DNA from: Streptomyces sp. NBC_00370
Lineage (GTDB): Bacteria; Actinomycetota; Actinomycetes; Streptomycetales; Streptomycetaceae
Direction: 5' to 3'
NCBI RefSeq assembly: GCF_036084755.1
Contig: NZ_CP107968.1
Coordinates: 2,982,501 to 3,046,500, forward strand
DNA length: 64,000 nucleotides
Shown: in pieces, positions 1 to 8,306 of the stretch
Position numbering within the stretch: position 1 is the stretch's first letter
How the letters are laid out: every line of letters starts with the position of its first letter
Notes under the pieces: model-generated
What the model saw: the letters and a program-made list of their open reading frames with translations, nothing else
Told to the model about the DNA's origin: nothing
The model's database searches: none
Made by a program: the position numbers and the translations under genes

Positions 1-935
1 GTCCGCGGGTCGTACTTGGGCGGGTCGGCGACATGCCGGGTCGCCCGCTCGGACATGGTGATCTCGATCGACTCGATGTCCTCGACCGGACACCAGGCCC
101 GCAGCTCCGGCACGAGGTCGAGCAGCCCGAGCACCTGGCTCTCGGCGGGCACCGTCTTCTGGTGCGCCATCTCCATGACGCTGGGCCCGCCGGGCAGCAC
201 CGGCAGTTTGGGCTCGAACTCCCCGGTCACCGACCAGAGTCCGTAGTACCCCTCGACCGGGTCGGGCGCCGAGGTGAAGCCGTCCCGCGCCAACTGCGCG
301 CTGAACAAGCCGTTGCGTACGGCGAAGGCGGTGGAGGCGCCCTTGGTCATCGACAGCGCGCCCCACCGGTGGACACCGAGCGGCAGCGCCGTGGTCAGCG
401 CCAGCGAAGCGGCGTGGCCGAGCTGTTCGCGGTCGAGGCCGAGCAGCCGGCCGGCCGCGAGCGCCGTGGCGGCGCCCATGAACAGGCCCTGGTCGAAGTT
501 GACCCGGTCGGTCGAGGCGCCGAGCCCGCCGAGGAGTTCATAGGCGAGGGTGATCGCGATGAGCACGTCCGTCCCGCTGGAGTGGGCGATCTCGCCCGCC
601 GCGAGGATGCCGGGGATCATGTCGCTGGGATGGCCGCCCGCCTTGGCCTGCATGCCGTCGTTCCAGTCGTACGTCCGCACCATGACGGCGTTGGCGAAGG
701 CAGCCATGTCCGGTGCGACGCCGTGGCCGTGTCCGATGAGCGTGGCCCCCGGCTCGCCGCGCGAGGTGGCGGCCAGCTTGGCGGCGATCCGGGCGGGCTC
801 GGCCTTCGTCCCCGCGATGGCGACGGCGATCGTGTCGAAGAGGTGGTTGCGCGCCGAGGTCAGCACCGGTTCGGCGAGATCGTCCTTGGTGAAGGCGCGG
901 GCATAGTCGACGATCCGTCCGGTCGTCCTGTCCAC
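1..935 (-). CDS. MmgE/PrpD family protein (C-terminus beyond window)
   Basis: The minus strand reads open from a GTG at 935, with AGGAG about five bases upstream, to the window edge, so about 311 codons are present and the C-terminus is missing. The translation contains the family landmarks YDWNDG and GGHPSDMIPGILAAGE, followed by the long helical domain. MmgE/PrpD proteins include 2-methylcitrate and cis-aconitate-type dehydratases or decarboxylases. No member-specific feature is visible, so the substrate is unknown. It lies 52 bp downstream of a DUF35/thiolase/CoA-transferase operon on the same strand, which suggests that it dehydrates an acid or acyl-CoA intermediate of that pathway. The family call is firm and the reaction is inferred. 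Confidence 0.85.
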   Translation of the reverse strand, partial: MDRTTGRIVDYARAFTKDDLAEPVLTSARNHLFDTIAVAIAGTKAEPARIAAKLAATSRGEPGATLIGHGHGVAPDMAAFANAVMVRTYDWNDGMQAKAGGHPSDMIPGILAAGEIAHSSGTDVLIAITLAYELLGGLGASTDRVNFDQGLFMGAATALAAGRLLGLDREQLGHAASLALTTALPLGVHRWGALSMTKGASTAFAVRNGLFSAQLARDGFTSAPDPVEGYYGLWSVTGEFEPKLPVLPGGPSVMEMAHQKTVPAESQVLGLLDLVPELRAWCPVEDIESIEITMSERATRHVADPPKYDPR

Positions 936-987
936 GAAAGGCTCCTGTTCGTCGTGCGGTCGGTACGGGTCGCCCCGCCCGCTGAGG

Positions 988-1464
988 TCAGTCGGCCGCC
1001 GGCAGCCGTCGGAAGCGCGGGATGTGGATCCCGTCGGCGACCCGGTCGAAGACGACCTGGAGCGGGTCCCCGACGGCTGCCGTCTCGTGGCCCTCGCCGA
1101 CGACATTGCTGAACATCCGTGGCCCTTCGGCCAGTTGGACGATGACCAGGTTGTAGGGGACGTCCGCCCGGTAGGCGGGGTGGAAGGCGCGCCGGTAGAC
1201 GGCCTTCGAGAAGACCTCGCCGCGCCCCGACAGGTCCGTCCACTCCAGGCGCCCGGAGATGCAGCGCGGGCAGAGCGGCTGGATCGGGAAGCGGATGTGA
1301 CCGCAGTCCAGGCAGCGCTGCATCCGCAGGGTGCCGTGTGCCGCGCCCGTCCAGAACGGTTCGTTGTGCTCGTCCACGGTGGGCAGCGGCTTCGGCGGAA
1401 GTCCGGGCTCGGGCGCGGGCTCGGGCGCGGATTCGCGTTCGGGGGTGGTGTGCGAGTCGGCCAT
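988..1464 (-). CDS. DUF35 / Zn-ribbon OB-fold acyl-CoA-associated protein
   Basis: A 158-residue protein. A proline-rich N-terminal tail (about residues 1-35) precedes a rubredoxin-like zinc ribbon with CLDCGHIRFP and CPRC, giving two CxxC pairs, and then an OB-fold (GRGEVFSKAVYRR onward). DUF35 proteins accompany SCP2-thiolase-like partners; in steroid side-chain degradation such a pair forms a retro-aldolase (Ltp2 with ChsH2). The start codon at 1464 lies 5 bp after the stop of the thiolase-like gene, so the two are almost certainly co-translated and probably form one complex. The family and the zinc ligands are seen; the partner and the aldolase role are inferred. Confidence 0.85.
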   Translation of the reverse strand: MADSHTTPERESAPEPAPEPGLPPKPLPTVDEHNEPFWTGAAHGTLRMQRCLDCGHIRFPIQPLCPRCISGRLEWTDLSGRGEVFSKAVYRRAFHPAYRADVPYNLVIVQLAEGPRMFSNVVGEGHETAAVGDPLQVVFDRVADGIHIPRFRRLPAAD

Positions 1465-1469
1465 GTCCG

Positions 1470-2630
1470 TCAGCCCTTCGTCAGAACCAGCGCGCTGGCG
1501 GTGTTCAGGACCAGGCCGCGCCCGCCGACCAGCGCCACCTCGGCGTCGGGGACCTGCCGCGGTCCTGAGGCGCCGCGCAGCTGTTCCACCGCCTCGATCA
1601 GCGTCCACCAGCCCTGTGGGTGCCCGGCCGAGAGATGGCCGCCGTGGGTGTTCACCGGCAGCTCGCCGCCGAGGGTGATCCGGCCGTTCTCGACGAAGGC
1701 GCCGCCCTCGCCGACCCCGCAGAACCCGGCGTGCTCCAGCCAGAGGATGACGCTGATGGTGAAGTTGTCGTACAGCTCGGCCACATCGACGTCCGAGGGC
1801 CCGAGCCCCGCCATGGCGTAGGCGCGGTCCATCGCCGCCTTCTGGTGCGGGCCGTACCACCAGTCCTCGCACTCGTGGTCCTGGGTGATGAAGCCCTGGC
1901 CCATCCCGGCGACGGTGACGGACGGCTGGGCGAGGTCCTTGGCGCGCTCGGCCGACGTGACGATCACACACGCCCCGCCGTCGCTGACCAGGCAGCAGTC
2001 GAGCAGATGGAACGGCTCGACGATCATCCGCGACTCCTGGTGGTCGGCGAGGGTGATCGGTTTCCGCATCATCGCCGCCGGGTTCAGCGCCGCGTGCGAG
2101 CGGGCCGCCACGGCGACCTCGCCGAGCTGTTCGCTCGTCGTGCCGTACAGCGCCATGTGCCGGTCGGCGGTGAGCGCGCTCCAGGTCGCCGCGCCGAACG
2201 CGCCCCAGGCGGAGTTGTTGGCGGTCTCGACGCCGAGATAGCCGCCCGCCGCCTGGAGGGGGCGCTTCTTGCCGGTCTTCGCCGCGTCGCCGAAGCAGCA
2301 GGCGACATAGTCGGCCATGCCCGCGTTCACCGCCATCGCCGCCAGCTGGACGAGGTTGCCCGCCGTGGCGCCGCCCATCGCGAAGCTGCCGGTGTACGCG
2401 GGGTTGATGCCCAGCGCGCGGCCGAGCCGCAGATAGTCCAGCGCCCAGTGCATGTCCGTCGTACCGGGCTCGGAGACCAGCCCGTCGATGTCGGACTTGC
2501 GCAGTCCGGCGTCGGCCAGCGCGAGCGTGAAGGCGTCGGTCTGGAGCGAGAGGTTGGTGGAGCCCGGCAGCTTGCCCTGCGGGGTGAGCCCGACGCCGAC
2601 GATGGCCGCGCCGCCGCCAGGGGCGCTCAC
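1470..2630 (-). CDS. Thiolase-like (SCP2/Ltp2-type) protein lacking the usual nucleophilic Cys
   Basis: A 386-residue protein of the SCP2-thiolase/lipid-transfer group. It has the N-terminal AAIVGVGLTPQGKLP segment, the YDNFTISVILWLE motif, and the C-terminal GGHLSAGHPQGWW segment with the thiolase His. Where degradative thiolases carry a Cys in a CASG-like motif, this protein reads SFAMGGATAG, so the acyl-accepting Cys appears to be missing. Loss of that Cys together with an adjacent DUF35 gene is typical of Ltp2-type aldolases rather than true thiolases. Its stop overlaps by 4 bp the start of nothing downstream, but its own start overlaps the end of the CoA-transferase gene (2627-2630), supporting one operon. 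The substrate cannot be read from the sequence. Confidence 0.85.
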   Translation of the reverse strand: MSAPGGGAAIVGVGLTPQGKLPGSTNLSLQTDAFTLALADAGLRKSDIDGLVSEPGTTDMHWALDYLRLGRALGINPAYTGSFAMGGATAGNLVQLAAMAVNAGMADYVACCFGDAAKTGKKRPLQAAGGYLGVETANNSAWGAFGAATWSALTADRHMALYGTTSEQLGEVAVAARSHAALNPAAMMRKPITLADHQESRMIVEPFHLLDCCLVSDGGACVIVTSAERAKDLAQPSVTVAGMGQGFITQDHECEDWWYGPHQKAAMDRAYAMAGLGPSDVDVAELYDNFTISVILWLEHAGFCGVGEGGAFVENGRITLGGELPVNTHGGHLSAGHPQGWWTLIEAVEQLRGASGPRQVPDAEVALVGGRGLVLNTASALVLTKG

Positions 2631-3856
2631 TTGAGAACCCCGTCCTCGACGAGCCGGTCGATCTCGGCGCCGTCCAGGTCGAGCAGCCGCCCGCAGACCT
2701 CGCGGGTGTGCTGGCCGAACAGCGGCGCGGGCGTGCGCATCACCGGCTCTTCGAGCGCCGGCAGCCGGAACGGCGGTGCGTTGTACACGCTGGGACCCAT
2801 CTCGGGGTGGTCGAGGACGGCGAAGTGGCCGCGGTGGCGCAGCTGCGGGTCGTCGTCCACCAGGTCCTGGTACGTCTGCATGACGGCGGCGGGGACGCCG
2901 CGCTCCTGGAGGCGTCTCATCAGCTCGAAGGCGTCCCGGGTGCGGGTACGTTCGGCGAGTTCGGCGTCCAGCGCGTCGTGGTTGCGGTGCCGCTCGGCGA
3001 GGCTGGTGAAGCGCGGGTCGGCGGCGAGTTCGTCGGCGTCGAGTTCACCGACGAGCCGCTTCCACTCCTCGTCGGTGGCGACGGCGAGCGCGAGCCAGCG
3101 GTCGTCGCCGGCGCAGGGGTAGACCCCGTGCGGGGCCGCCTCGGCCGACCGGTTCCCCCGGGGGCCCTGGTCGACGCCGTTGACGGTGTGGTCGAGGATC
3201 GTCGGCCCGAGCAGCGAGACCATCGTCTCGGCCTGCGAGAGGTCGATGTACTGGCCCTCGCCGGTACGCCTGCGGTGCCGCAGCGCCGCGAGCAGCGCGA
3301 ACGCCGAGTGGGCCGGGGCCGCGACATGGTCGGGGTAGTTGGTGCCCGTACCGACGGGCAGCCGGCCGGGCAGCCCGGACAGGTGGTAGAGGCCGGTGAG
3401 CGCGCTCACGGTCTGGCCGTAGCCGACGAGCGAGGCGTCGGGCCCGTACGCGCCCTGCATGCCCATCTCGATGTAGATGATGTCGTCCTTGACGGCCCGT
3501 GCCTCGTCGTAGCCGAGGCCGAGGCCCCGCATCGTGCCGGGGGTGAAGTTGCTGGTGACGATGTCGCTCTGGGCGATCAGCCGCAGTACCAGCGCGACCG
3601 CCTCGGGGTGTTTGAGGTTGAACGTCACGCTGAGCTTGTTGCTGTTGCGGTCGGCGTAGTACCCGCTGCGGTTGACGCTCCCGGCGCGGTCACCGTCGCG
3701 GAACGGCGGCAGGACGCGCAGCCGGTCCATCCGCTTGGACGACTCGACGCGGATCACCTCGGCGCCGTGGTCGGCGAGCGTACGGGTCGTGTAGGGCCCG
3801 GCGCCGAGCCAGGTGAAGTCGACGACGCGGACCCCGCGCAGTGGCAATCCCGTCAT
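2627..3856 (-). CDS. CoA-transferase family III (CaiB/BaiF) protein, subunit/paralog 1
   Basis: A 409-residue protein starting at the ATG at 3856 (MTGLPLRGVRVVDFTW), a standard family III start. It shows the family's GVRVVDFTWLGAGPYTTRTL opening, the segment NYPDHVAAPAHSAFAL, where the Asp is the candidate catalytic carboxylate, and the RTGEGQYIDLS motif. Class III CoA-transferases move CoA between two acids through an aspartyl-CoA thioester. The start overlaps the end of the next CoA-transferase gene by 4 bp. Two adjacent family III genes can form heterodimers, as in benzylsuccinate or citramalate CoA-transferases, so a two-subunit enzyme is plausible but unproven. Confidence 0.88.
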   Translation of the reverse strand: MTGLPLRGVRVVDFTWLGAGPYTTRTLADHGAEVIRVESSKRMDRLRVLPPFRDGDRAGSVNRSGYYADRNSNKLSVTFNLKHPEAVALVLRLIAQSDIVTSNFTPGTMRGLGLGYDEARAVKDDIIYIEMGMQGAYGPDASLVGYGQTVSALTGLYHLSGLPGRLPVGTGTNYPDHVAAPAHSAFALLAALRHRRRTGEGQYIDLSQAETMVSLLGPTILDHTVNGVDQGPRGNRSAEAAPHGVYPCAGDDRWLALAVATDEEWKRLVGELDADELAADPRFTSLAERHRNHDALDAELAERTRTRDAFELMRRLQERGVPAAVMQTYQDLVDDDPQLRHRGHFAVLDHPEMGPSVYNAPPFRLPALEEPVMRTPAPLFGQHTREVCGRLLDLDGAEIDRLVEDGVLK

Positions 3857-5130
3857 CGCTTCGCTCCCGCTGTGGTGGGGTCCGTGGTGGGGTCTGTTGT
3901 CGCACCGGCCGGGCCGCCGGCTGCGGCGAGTTCGGCGTATATCTCGGCGGTGTGCTCGCCGAGGCGCGGCGCCGGGCGGTGCACCCGGGCCGGGGATGCG
4001 GCGAGTTTGTAGGGGGCGCCCGGCATCCGCAGGGTGGTCCCGGTGGCCGGGTGCGGTACGTCCACGAAGTAGTCGCGGGCGGCGAGCTGCGGGCTGGCGA
4101 CCAGGTCGGCGGGGGTGTTGACGGGGCACAGCGGCAGCCGGATGCGCTTGGCCGCCTCGTACAGCTCGGCCTTGGTGGAGCGCAGCGCGAGCCGGTTGAA
4201 GATCGTCAGGAACTCCGCCTTGCCCTCGGCGCTCATGGCGAACTCGTCGGACTTCCACTTCGGGTCGCGCAGTCCCGCCGCGCCCTCGACGCCCTCGCCC
4301 TCCAGCCAGCCGACGAGCTCGTCCCAGAACACCCCGAGGCCCTTGGCCAGCAGATAGACATGGCCGTCCGCGCACGGGTAGACCCCGACGCCGGCCTGCC
4401 GCTGGTCGACGCCGTTGCGGTGCTTGACGACCTTCTCCAGGTCGTAGAACTGCACGGCGTTCTCGTGTGCCATGACCACGCACTCCTGCGCCGACACGTC
4501 GACGAGCTGTCCCGTACCGGACTGTTCGGCCTCCAGTACGGCGAGCATCGTGCCGACGGCGGCGAACTGGCCGGCCGCGAGGCACGCCTGGTCGCCGAAG
4601 GCCCGTACCGGCGGCCCGTCGGCGTAACCGCCCAGCGACAGCAGGCCGCCCATCGCCATCAGGACGATGTCGGTGGCGCGGTAATCGACGTAAGGACCGT
4701 CGAGGCCGAAGGGCGTCACGGCCGTGTAGACCAGCCGCGGGTTGAGCGCGGAGAGCTGCTCGTGTCCGAGGCCGCGCCCGGTCATCGCCGACGCCGCACC
4801 GCTGCCGTCGAGGACCACGTCGTACGTGGTGGCGAGCCTGCGGAAGGTGTCCTGCCCCTCGGCCGAGTCGAGGTCGAGGGTGAGCCCGCGCTTGCTGGTG
4901 TTGAGGTACGCGAACTCCAGGCTGCGCTCCAGGCCCGGCTCACCGGCCACGAACGGCCCCCGGCCGCGCTCCGGCGCGCCGCCGGGCGGCTCCACCAGGA
5001 CCACCTCGGCCCCGAAGTCGCCCAGCAGCTTCCCGGTGTAGGCACCGAGCGGTCCTGCCACCTCCAGGACCCGCAGCCCGGCGAGCGGTCCTTCCGCGCT
5101 GTTCGGGCCGTCCGCGCTGTTCATGATCAC
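3853..5130 (-). CDS. CoA-transferase family III (CaiB/BaiF) protein, subunit/paralog 2
   Basis: A 425-residue protein. The GTG at 5130 overlaps the upstream cupin stop as GTGA and has GAGGAAGG in front; an ATG two codons later is an alternative. Family features include GLRVLEVAGPLGAYTGKLL at the N-terminus, LNTSKRGLTLDLDS, AFGDQACLAAGQFAAV with a candidate catalytic Asp, and SGTGQLVDVSAQE. It differs clearly in sequence from its neighbour at 2627-3856, so the pair is not a recent duplication. Co-translation with that gene suggests a heteromeric CoA-transferase that activates the acid degraded by this operon. Neither the acid nor the CoA donor is evident. Confidence 0.88.
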   Translation of the reverse strand: MIMNSADGPNSAEGPLAGLRVLEVAGPLGAYTGKLLGDFGAEVVLVEPPGGAPERGRGPFVAGEPGLERSLEFAYLNTSKRGLTLDLDSAEGQDTFRRLATTYDVVLDGSGAASAMTGRGLGHEQLSALNPRLVYTAVTPFGLDGPYVDYRATDIVLMAMGGLLSLGGYADGPPVRAFGDQACLAAGQFAAVGTMLAVLEAEQSGTGQLVDVSAQECVVMAHENAVQFYDLEKVVKHRNGVDQRQAGVGVYPCADGHVYLLAKGLGVFWDELVGWLEGEGVEGAAGLRDPKWKSDEFAMSAEGKAEFLTIFNRLALRSTKAELYEAAKRIRLPLCPVNTPADLVASPQLAARDYFVDVPHPATGTTLRMPGAPYKLAASPARVHRPAPRLGEHTAEIYAELAAAGGPAGATTDPTTDPTTAGAKR

Positions 5131-5537
5131 GCCTTCCTCGGTGTCTCGGTCTGCGCCTGGCGCCGCTGCGCTTCCTTCACCTTGTCGATGACGGTGCGCA
5201 CCGGTGTGCGGGCGCCCTTCTGGTCGGCGCCGGGCCGGATGATCATCATCGTGAGACCTTCGGGGCCCGCGGTGAACGGGCCGTAGGGGGTTCTCGCGTC
5301 GGTGAAGTGGACGCTGCCGGGGGTGAGGATCTCCCCCGCCATGTCCACCGTCCCGGCGATCACCACCTGGAACTGGTCGTAGTCGTGGAAATGCGCCTCG
5401 GACTGATAGCCGGCGGGCACGTCGAGCACATGGACCCAGTGGCCCTCACCCTTGAGCCCCATCAGTACGTAGGTCAGGCCCTCCCTGCCCCGGGTGGGCT
5501 CGACGTCCTGCATCCGGACGGAGATCTCCCTGCGCAT
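5127..5537 (-). CDS. Cupin-domain protein
   Basis: A 136-residue single-domain cupin starting at the ATG at 5537 (MRREISVRMQDVEP). The metal-binding motif 1 is recognisable as SEAHFHDYDQFQVVIAGTVD, with two His and a Gln, and a second, more degenerate motif surrounds GSVHFTDARTPYGPF. An in-frame upstream start at 5588 exists but lies inside the Rieske gene and lacks a good ribosome-binding site. Small cupins in degradative operons can be isomerases, dioxygenases or sensors, and no specific activity can be assigned. It lies between the Rieske gene and the CoA-transferases, with a 4-bp overlap into the latter. Confidence 0.8.
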   Translation of the reverse strand: MRREISVRMQDVEPTRGREGLTYVLMGLKGEGHWVHVLDVPAGYQSEAHFHDYDQFQVVIAGTVDMAGEILTPGSVHFTDARTPYGPFTAGPEGLTMMIIRPGADQKGARTPVRTVIDKVKEAQRRQAQTETPRKA

Positions 5538-5868
5538 CGTCAGGTCCCTTCGTGTCGTGGGACGGTTCGGCGTCGAGGAAGACCTCACCGTCGAGCACGG
5601 TCACCGGGTACGTGGCCAGCGGCACCCGGCAGGGCCCCGCGAGGGCCGCGCCGGAGCGCAGACTGAAGGTCCCCAGATGCCAGGGACACAGCACGGTGCG
5701 CTTCCAGGTCACAGCTCCCTCGATCAAGGGGGCTGCTCTATGGGTGCAGATGGGAGAGAATGCGTACACCTCGTCCGTGATGAGTACGACTGCCACATCG
5801 CGTCCCTCGACGGTCACGAGGACCGGCTCCAACGGGACGAGATCCGCAAGTGCTGTGAGTCGCCGCAC
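5446..5868 (-). CDS. Rieske [2Fe-2S] ferredoxin-type protein
   Basis: A small Rieske protein with both cluster-binding motifs: CTHRAAPL (Cys, His) and CPWHLGTF (Cys, His). The GTG at 5868 is preferred because GGAGGG lies six bases upstream; a more distal GTG at 5931 would place the coding region across the divergent promoter. The domain looks complete through GEVFLDAEP, but the reading frame then runs on for about 35 codons inside the cupin gene before stopping at 5446. That is an unusually long 92-bp overlap. It probably supplies electrons to an oxygenase or reductase encoded elsewhere, since no oxygenase large subunit is nearby. Confidence 0.78.
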   Translation of the reverse strand: MRRLTALADLVPLEPVLVTVEGRDVAVVLITDEVYAFSPICTHRAAPLIEGAVTWKRTVLCPWHLGTFSLRSGAALAGPCRVPLATYPVTVLDGEVFLDAEPSHDTKGPDDAQGDLRPDAGRRAHPGQGGPDLRTDGAQG

Positions 5869-5898
5869 TTCACGCCCTCCGATCGAGGCCGTCTGTGA

Positions 5899-5919
5899 TT
5901 GTATGTGACTTGTACACAA
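5899..5919. promoter_or_regulatory. Candidate operator in the Rieske / hydroxyacid dehydrogenase divergent promoter
   Basis: The region between the divergent starts at 5868 and 5984 contains an imperfect inverted repeat with TTGTATGT on the left and GTACACAA on the right. It is AT-rich compared with its surroundings. It resembles GntR-type operators built round a TGTAC core. A related TTGTATG string occurs at 8141, upstream of the substrate-binding protein gene, suggesting shared control. No regulator gene is adjacent. Confidence 0.4.
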
Positions 5920-5983
5920 TATGAGTGCCACCTACAGACGTCAAGAGTCCGTTGTCCGATTTCTGCCCCGGGAGAGTTCCACC

Positions 5984-6934
5984 GTGATCACCGTCGCGAT
6001 CCTCGACGACTATCAGAGCGTCGCCCTCACCAGCGCCGACTGGTCCGCGCTCGACGGCGCCGCCGAGATCACCGCCTTCGCCGACCATCTCGCCGGCCAA
6101 GAGGCGCTCGTCCACCGACTGGCGGATTTCGACGTGGTGGTCGCGATGCGCGAACGCACCCCGTTCCCCGCCGAGTTGCTGCGCCGGCTGCCCCGGTTGC
6201 GGCTGCTCGTCACCACCGGGGCGCGTAACGCGTCGATCGACCTGGCGGCGGCAGCGGCCCAGGGGGTGACGGTGTGCGGCACGGGCGGGTCCGGCGCCCC
6301 CACGCCCGAACTGACCTGGGGGCTGCTCCTCGCACTCGCCCGTGCCATCCCCGCCGAGGACGCCGGCGTACGCGCGGGCGGCTGGCAGTCGACCGTCGGC
6401 CGCGCGCTGGCGGGGTCGACGATCGGCATTCTCGGTCTGGGCAGGATCGGCCGGCAGATCGCCGGCTACGCCGAGGCCTTCGGTATGGAACGCATCGCCT
6501 GGAGCCAGAACCTGACGGCCGAGCGCGCCGCCGACTCCGGGGTCCGGCTGGTGACCAAGGACGAGCTGTTCCGCGAGGCGGACGTCGTCTCGGTCCATCT
6601 GCAGCTGTCCGAGCGCACCCGCCATCTGGTGGGCGCCCCCGAACTGGATCTGCTCGGCCCCGACGGGTTGCTGGTGAACACCTCGCGCGGGCCGATCGTC
6701 GAGGAGAAGGCACTGGTCGAGGCCCTGCGTACGGGCCGTATCGGCGGCGCGGCCCTCGATGTGTTCGACACCGAGCCGCTGCCGTCCGACCATCCGCTGC
6801 GTACGTCACCGAACACCGTGATCACGCCGCACATCGGTTACGTCGAGCGGGAGACGTACGCGCGGTTCTACCGCGAGGCCGCCGAGGACATCGCCGCCTG
6901 GCTGGGCGGCGCGCCGGTCCGGCTGCTGACCTGA
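5984..6934 (+). CDS. D-2-hydroxyacid dehydrogenase family protein
   Basis: A 316-residue NAD(P)-dependent dehydrogenase. The GTG at 5984 (MITVAILDDYQ) is chosen over the upstream ATG at 5921 because GGGAG precedes it and the family normally begins here. The Rossmann motif GILGLGRIGRQIAG, the catalytic Arg in VNTSRGPIV, and the catalytic His in ITPHIGY are all present. The family interconverts D-2-hydroxyacids and 2-oxoacids, and also includes phosphoglycerate and phosphonate dehydrogenases. It is divergent from the CoA-transferase operon and probably belongs to the same pathway. The substrate is unknown. Confidence 0.85.
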   Translation: MITVAILDDYQSVALTSADWSALDGAAEITAFADHLAGQEALVHRLADFDVVVAMRERTPFPAELLRRLPRLRLLVTTGARNASIDLAAAAAQGVTVCGTGGSGAPTPELTWGLLLALARAIPAEDAGVRAGGWQSTVGRALAGSTIGILGLGRIGRQIAGYAEAFGMERIAWSQNLTAERAADSGVRLVTKDELFREADVVSVHLQLSERTRHLVGAPELDLLGPDGLLVNTSRGPIVEEKALVEALRTGRIGGAALDVFDTEPLPSDHPLRTSPNTVITPHIGYVERETYARFYREAAEDIAAWLGGAPVRLLT

Positions 6935-6977
6935 TCAGCGGGGCGGGCCGGCCGGGTCGTCGACCGGGTGCGCGGGG

Positions 6978-8090
6978 TCAGGAGGCGGGGGCCGCCGCGT
7001 CCAGCTTCGCGCCCCAGGTCTTCTTCAGGAACCCGGAGTCCTTGAGCTCCGTCGTGAACTTCGTGTTGAAGACCTTGTCGAGGGTGAGGCTGCCGAACCG
7101 GGCCGAGTCCTCGTCCTTGAGACCTTCGAGGATCGCCGTACCCGCGGGCACGTTCGGCGTCGGGTCCATGACCAGACCGCCGGGCGTCGCGTAGTTGGTG
7201 TAGCCGAGGATGGTGTCGTCAGCGTCGGCCTTCGAGCCGGTGTACTTCGCGATGACGTTCAGCGAGGTCTGCTTGTTGGCGGGGTCCTGGAGGTACTTCA
7301 CGGCCTCGGTGATGGCTTCGAGGAAGGCCACGACCGTCTTGGGGTTCTGCTCGCCGAAGCTCTTCGAAATGGTGACGGCGCTGCCGGTGAGCGGTTCCTT
7401 CGTCTGGTCGAGCACCATCTTCATGCCCTGCTTCTTGGCCGCCGTCGCCGTGGGCTCGGTGAGCACCGTACCCGCGACCTTGCCGGTGATCAGCGAGGCG
7501 AGGCGCGCCGACGACGTCCCGGTCGGCAGCAGCGTGACCTTCTTCGCGTCCACCCCCAGCTTGTCGAGCGCCAGCCGGGTGGACAGCTCCGTCGAGTCAC
7601 CGGCGGCCGAGATGGAGAGGGACTTGCCCGCCAGGTCCTTGACGTTCTTGATGCTGGGCGGCGTGAAGAACTTGAAGTTGTTCAGGATGCGCAGGTTTCC
7701 GACGATCTGTACGGGAGAGTTCGACGCGACCGCCTGGAACGTGGTCGTGGCCTCACCGATGTAGAGGTCGGCGCCGCCGGAGATCACGGCGAGGGCGCCG
7801 ACGTTGCTCGTCGCCTGCACCATCTTCACCTTCAGCCCGTGCTTGGCGAAAATACCCTCGTCCGCCGCCAGCCACAGTGGCGCCTCGCTGGGTGATGATG
7901 TTCCGTAGGTGACGGTGAGGTCGCTCTTCTCCGGACCGTCGCCGCTGGTGACCTTCTTGCTGCCGCCGTCCGAGCCCGAACCTGACGAACACCCGGTGGC
8001 CACGAGGGCGACGCCCACGGCGACAGCGGCCCAGCGGAGGTGCGGCCTCCGCGCGTACGGACGGCTGGCCGAGCTGATGTTTCTGGTCAT
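6978..8090 (-). CDS. ABC transporter substrate-binding lipoprotein (NMT1/SsuA-like)
   Basis: A lipoprotein of about 370 residues. The start at 8090 (MTRNISSASRPY) is followed by an Arg-rich n-region, a hydrophobic stretch WAAVAVGVALVATG and a lipobox Cys (ATGCSSGSG), so the mature protein would be membrane-anchored. A GTG four codons earlier is an alternative start. The body (ADEGIFAKHGLKVKMVQA and DLYIGEATTTFQAV) matches the NMT1/THI5/SsuA type II periplasmic-binding fold, whose ligands include sulfonates, taurine, nitrate and pyrimidine precursors. No permease or ATPase gene is adjacent, so it is an orphan in this window. It is convergent with the hydroxyacid dehydrogenase (43-bp gap) and may import that pathway's substrate. 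Confidence 0.85.
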   Translation of the reverse strand: MTRNISSASRPYARRPHLRWAAVAVGVALVATGCSSGSGSDGGSKKVTSGDGPEKSDLTVTYGTSSPSEAPLWLAADEGIFAKHGLKVKMVQATSNVGALAVISGGADLYIGEATTTFQAVASNSPVQIVGNLRILNNFKFFTPPSIKNVKDLAGKSLSISAAGDSTELSTRLALDKLGVDAKKVTLLPTGTSSARLASLITGKVAGTVLTEPTATAAKKQGMKMVLDQTKEPLTGSAVTISKSFGEQNPKTVVAFLEAITEAVKYLQDPANKQTSLNVIAKYTGSKADADDTILGYTNYATPGGLVMDPTPNVPAGTAILEGLKDEDSARFGSLTLDKVFNTKFTTELKDSGFLKKTWGAKLDAAAPAS

Positions 8091-8306
8091 CTCCGACTTC
8101 ACTCCCTGGTAGTGCGTGACGGGAAAAGACTGCATGCTCGTTGTATGCGATGTGATCTGCGTGACGTTAACTCGGCACCTGACGAAGGTCAAGCAATCCG
8201 GCCAGAACCGGTACCAGACGGACCTTGTCTGTCCGTAATCTTCCTTGACGGGACGGCGACAGACACTCGCGGTGTATACCGGGGATGCGTTGAATCGGTT
8301 CACACC

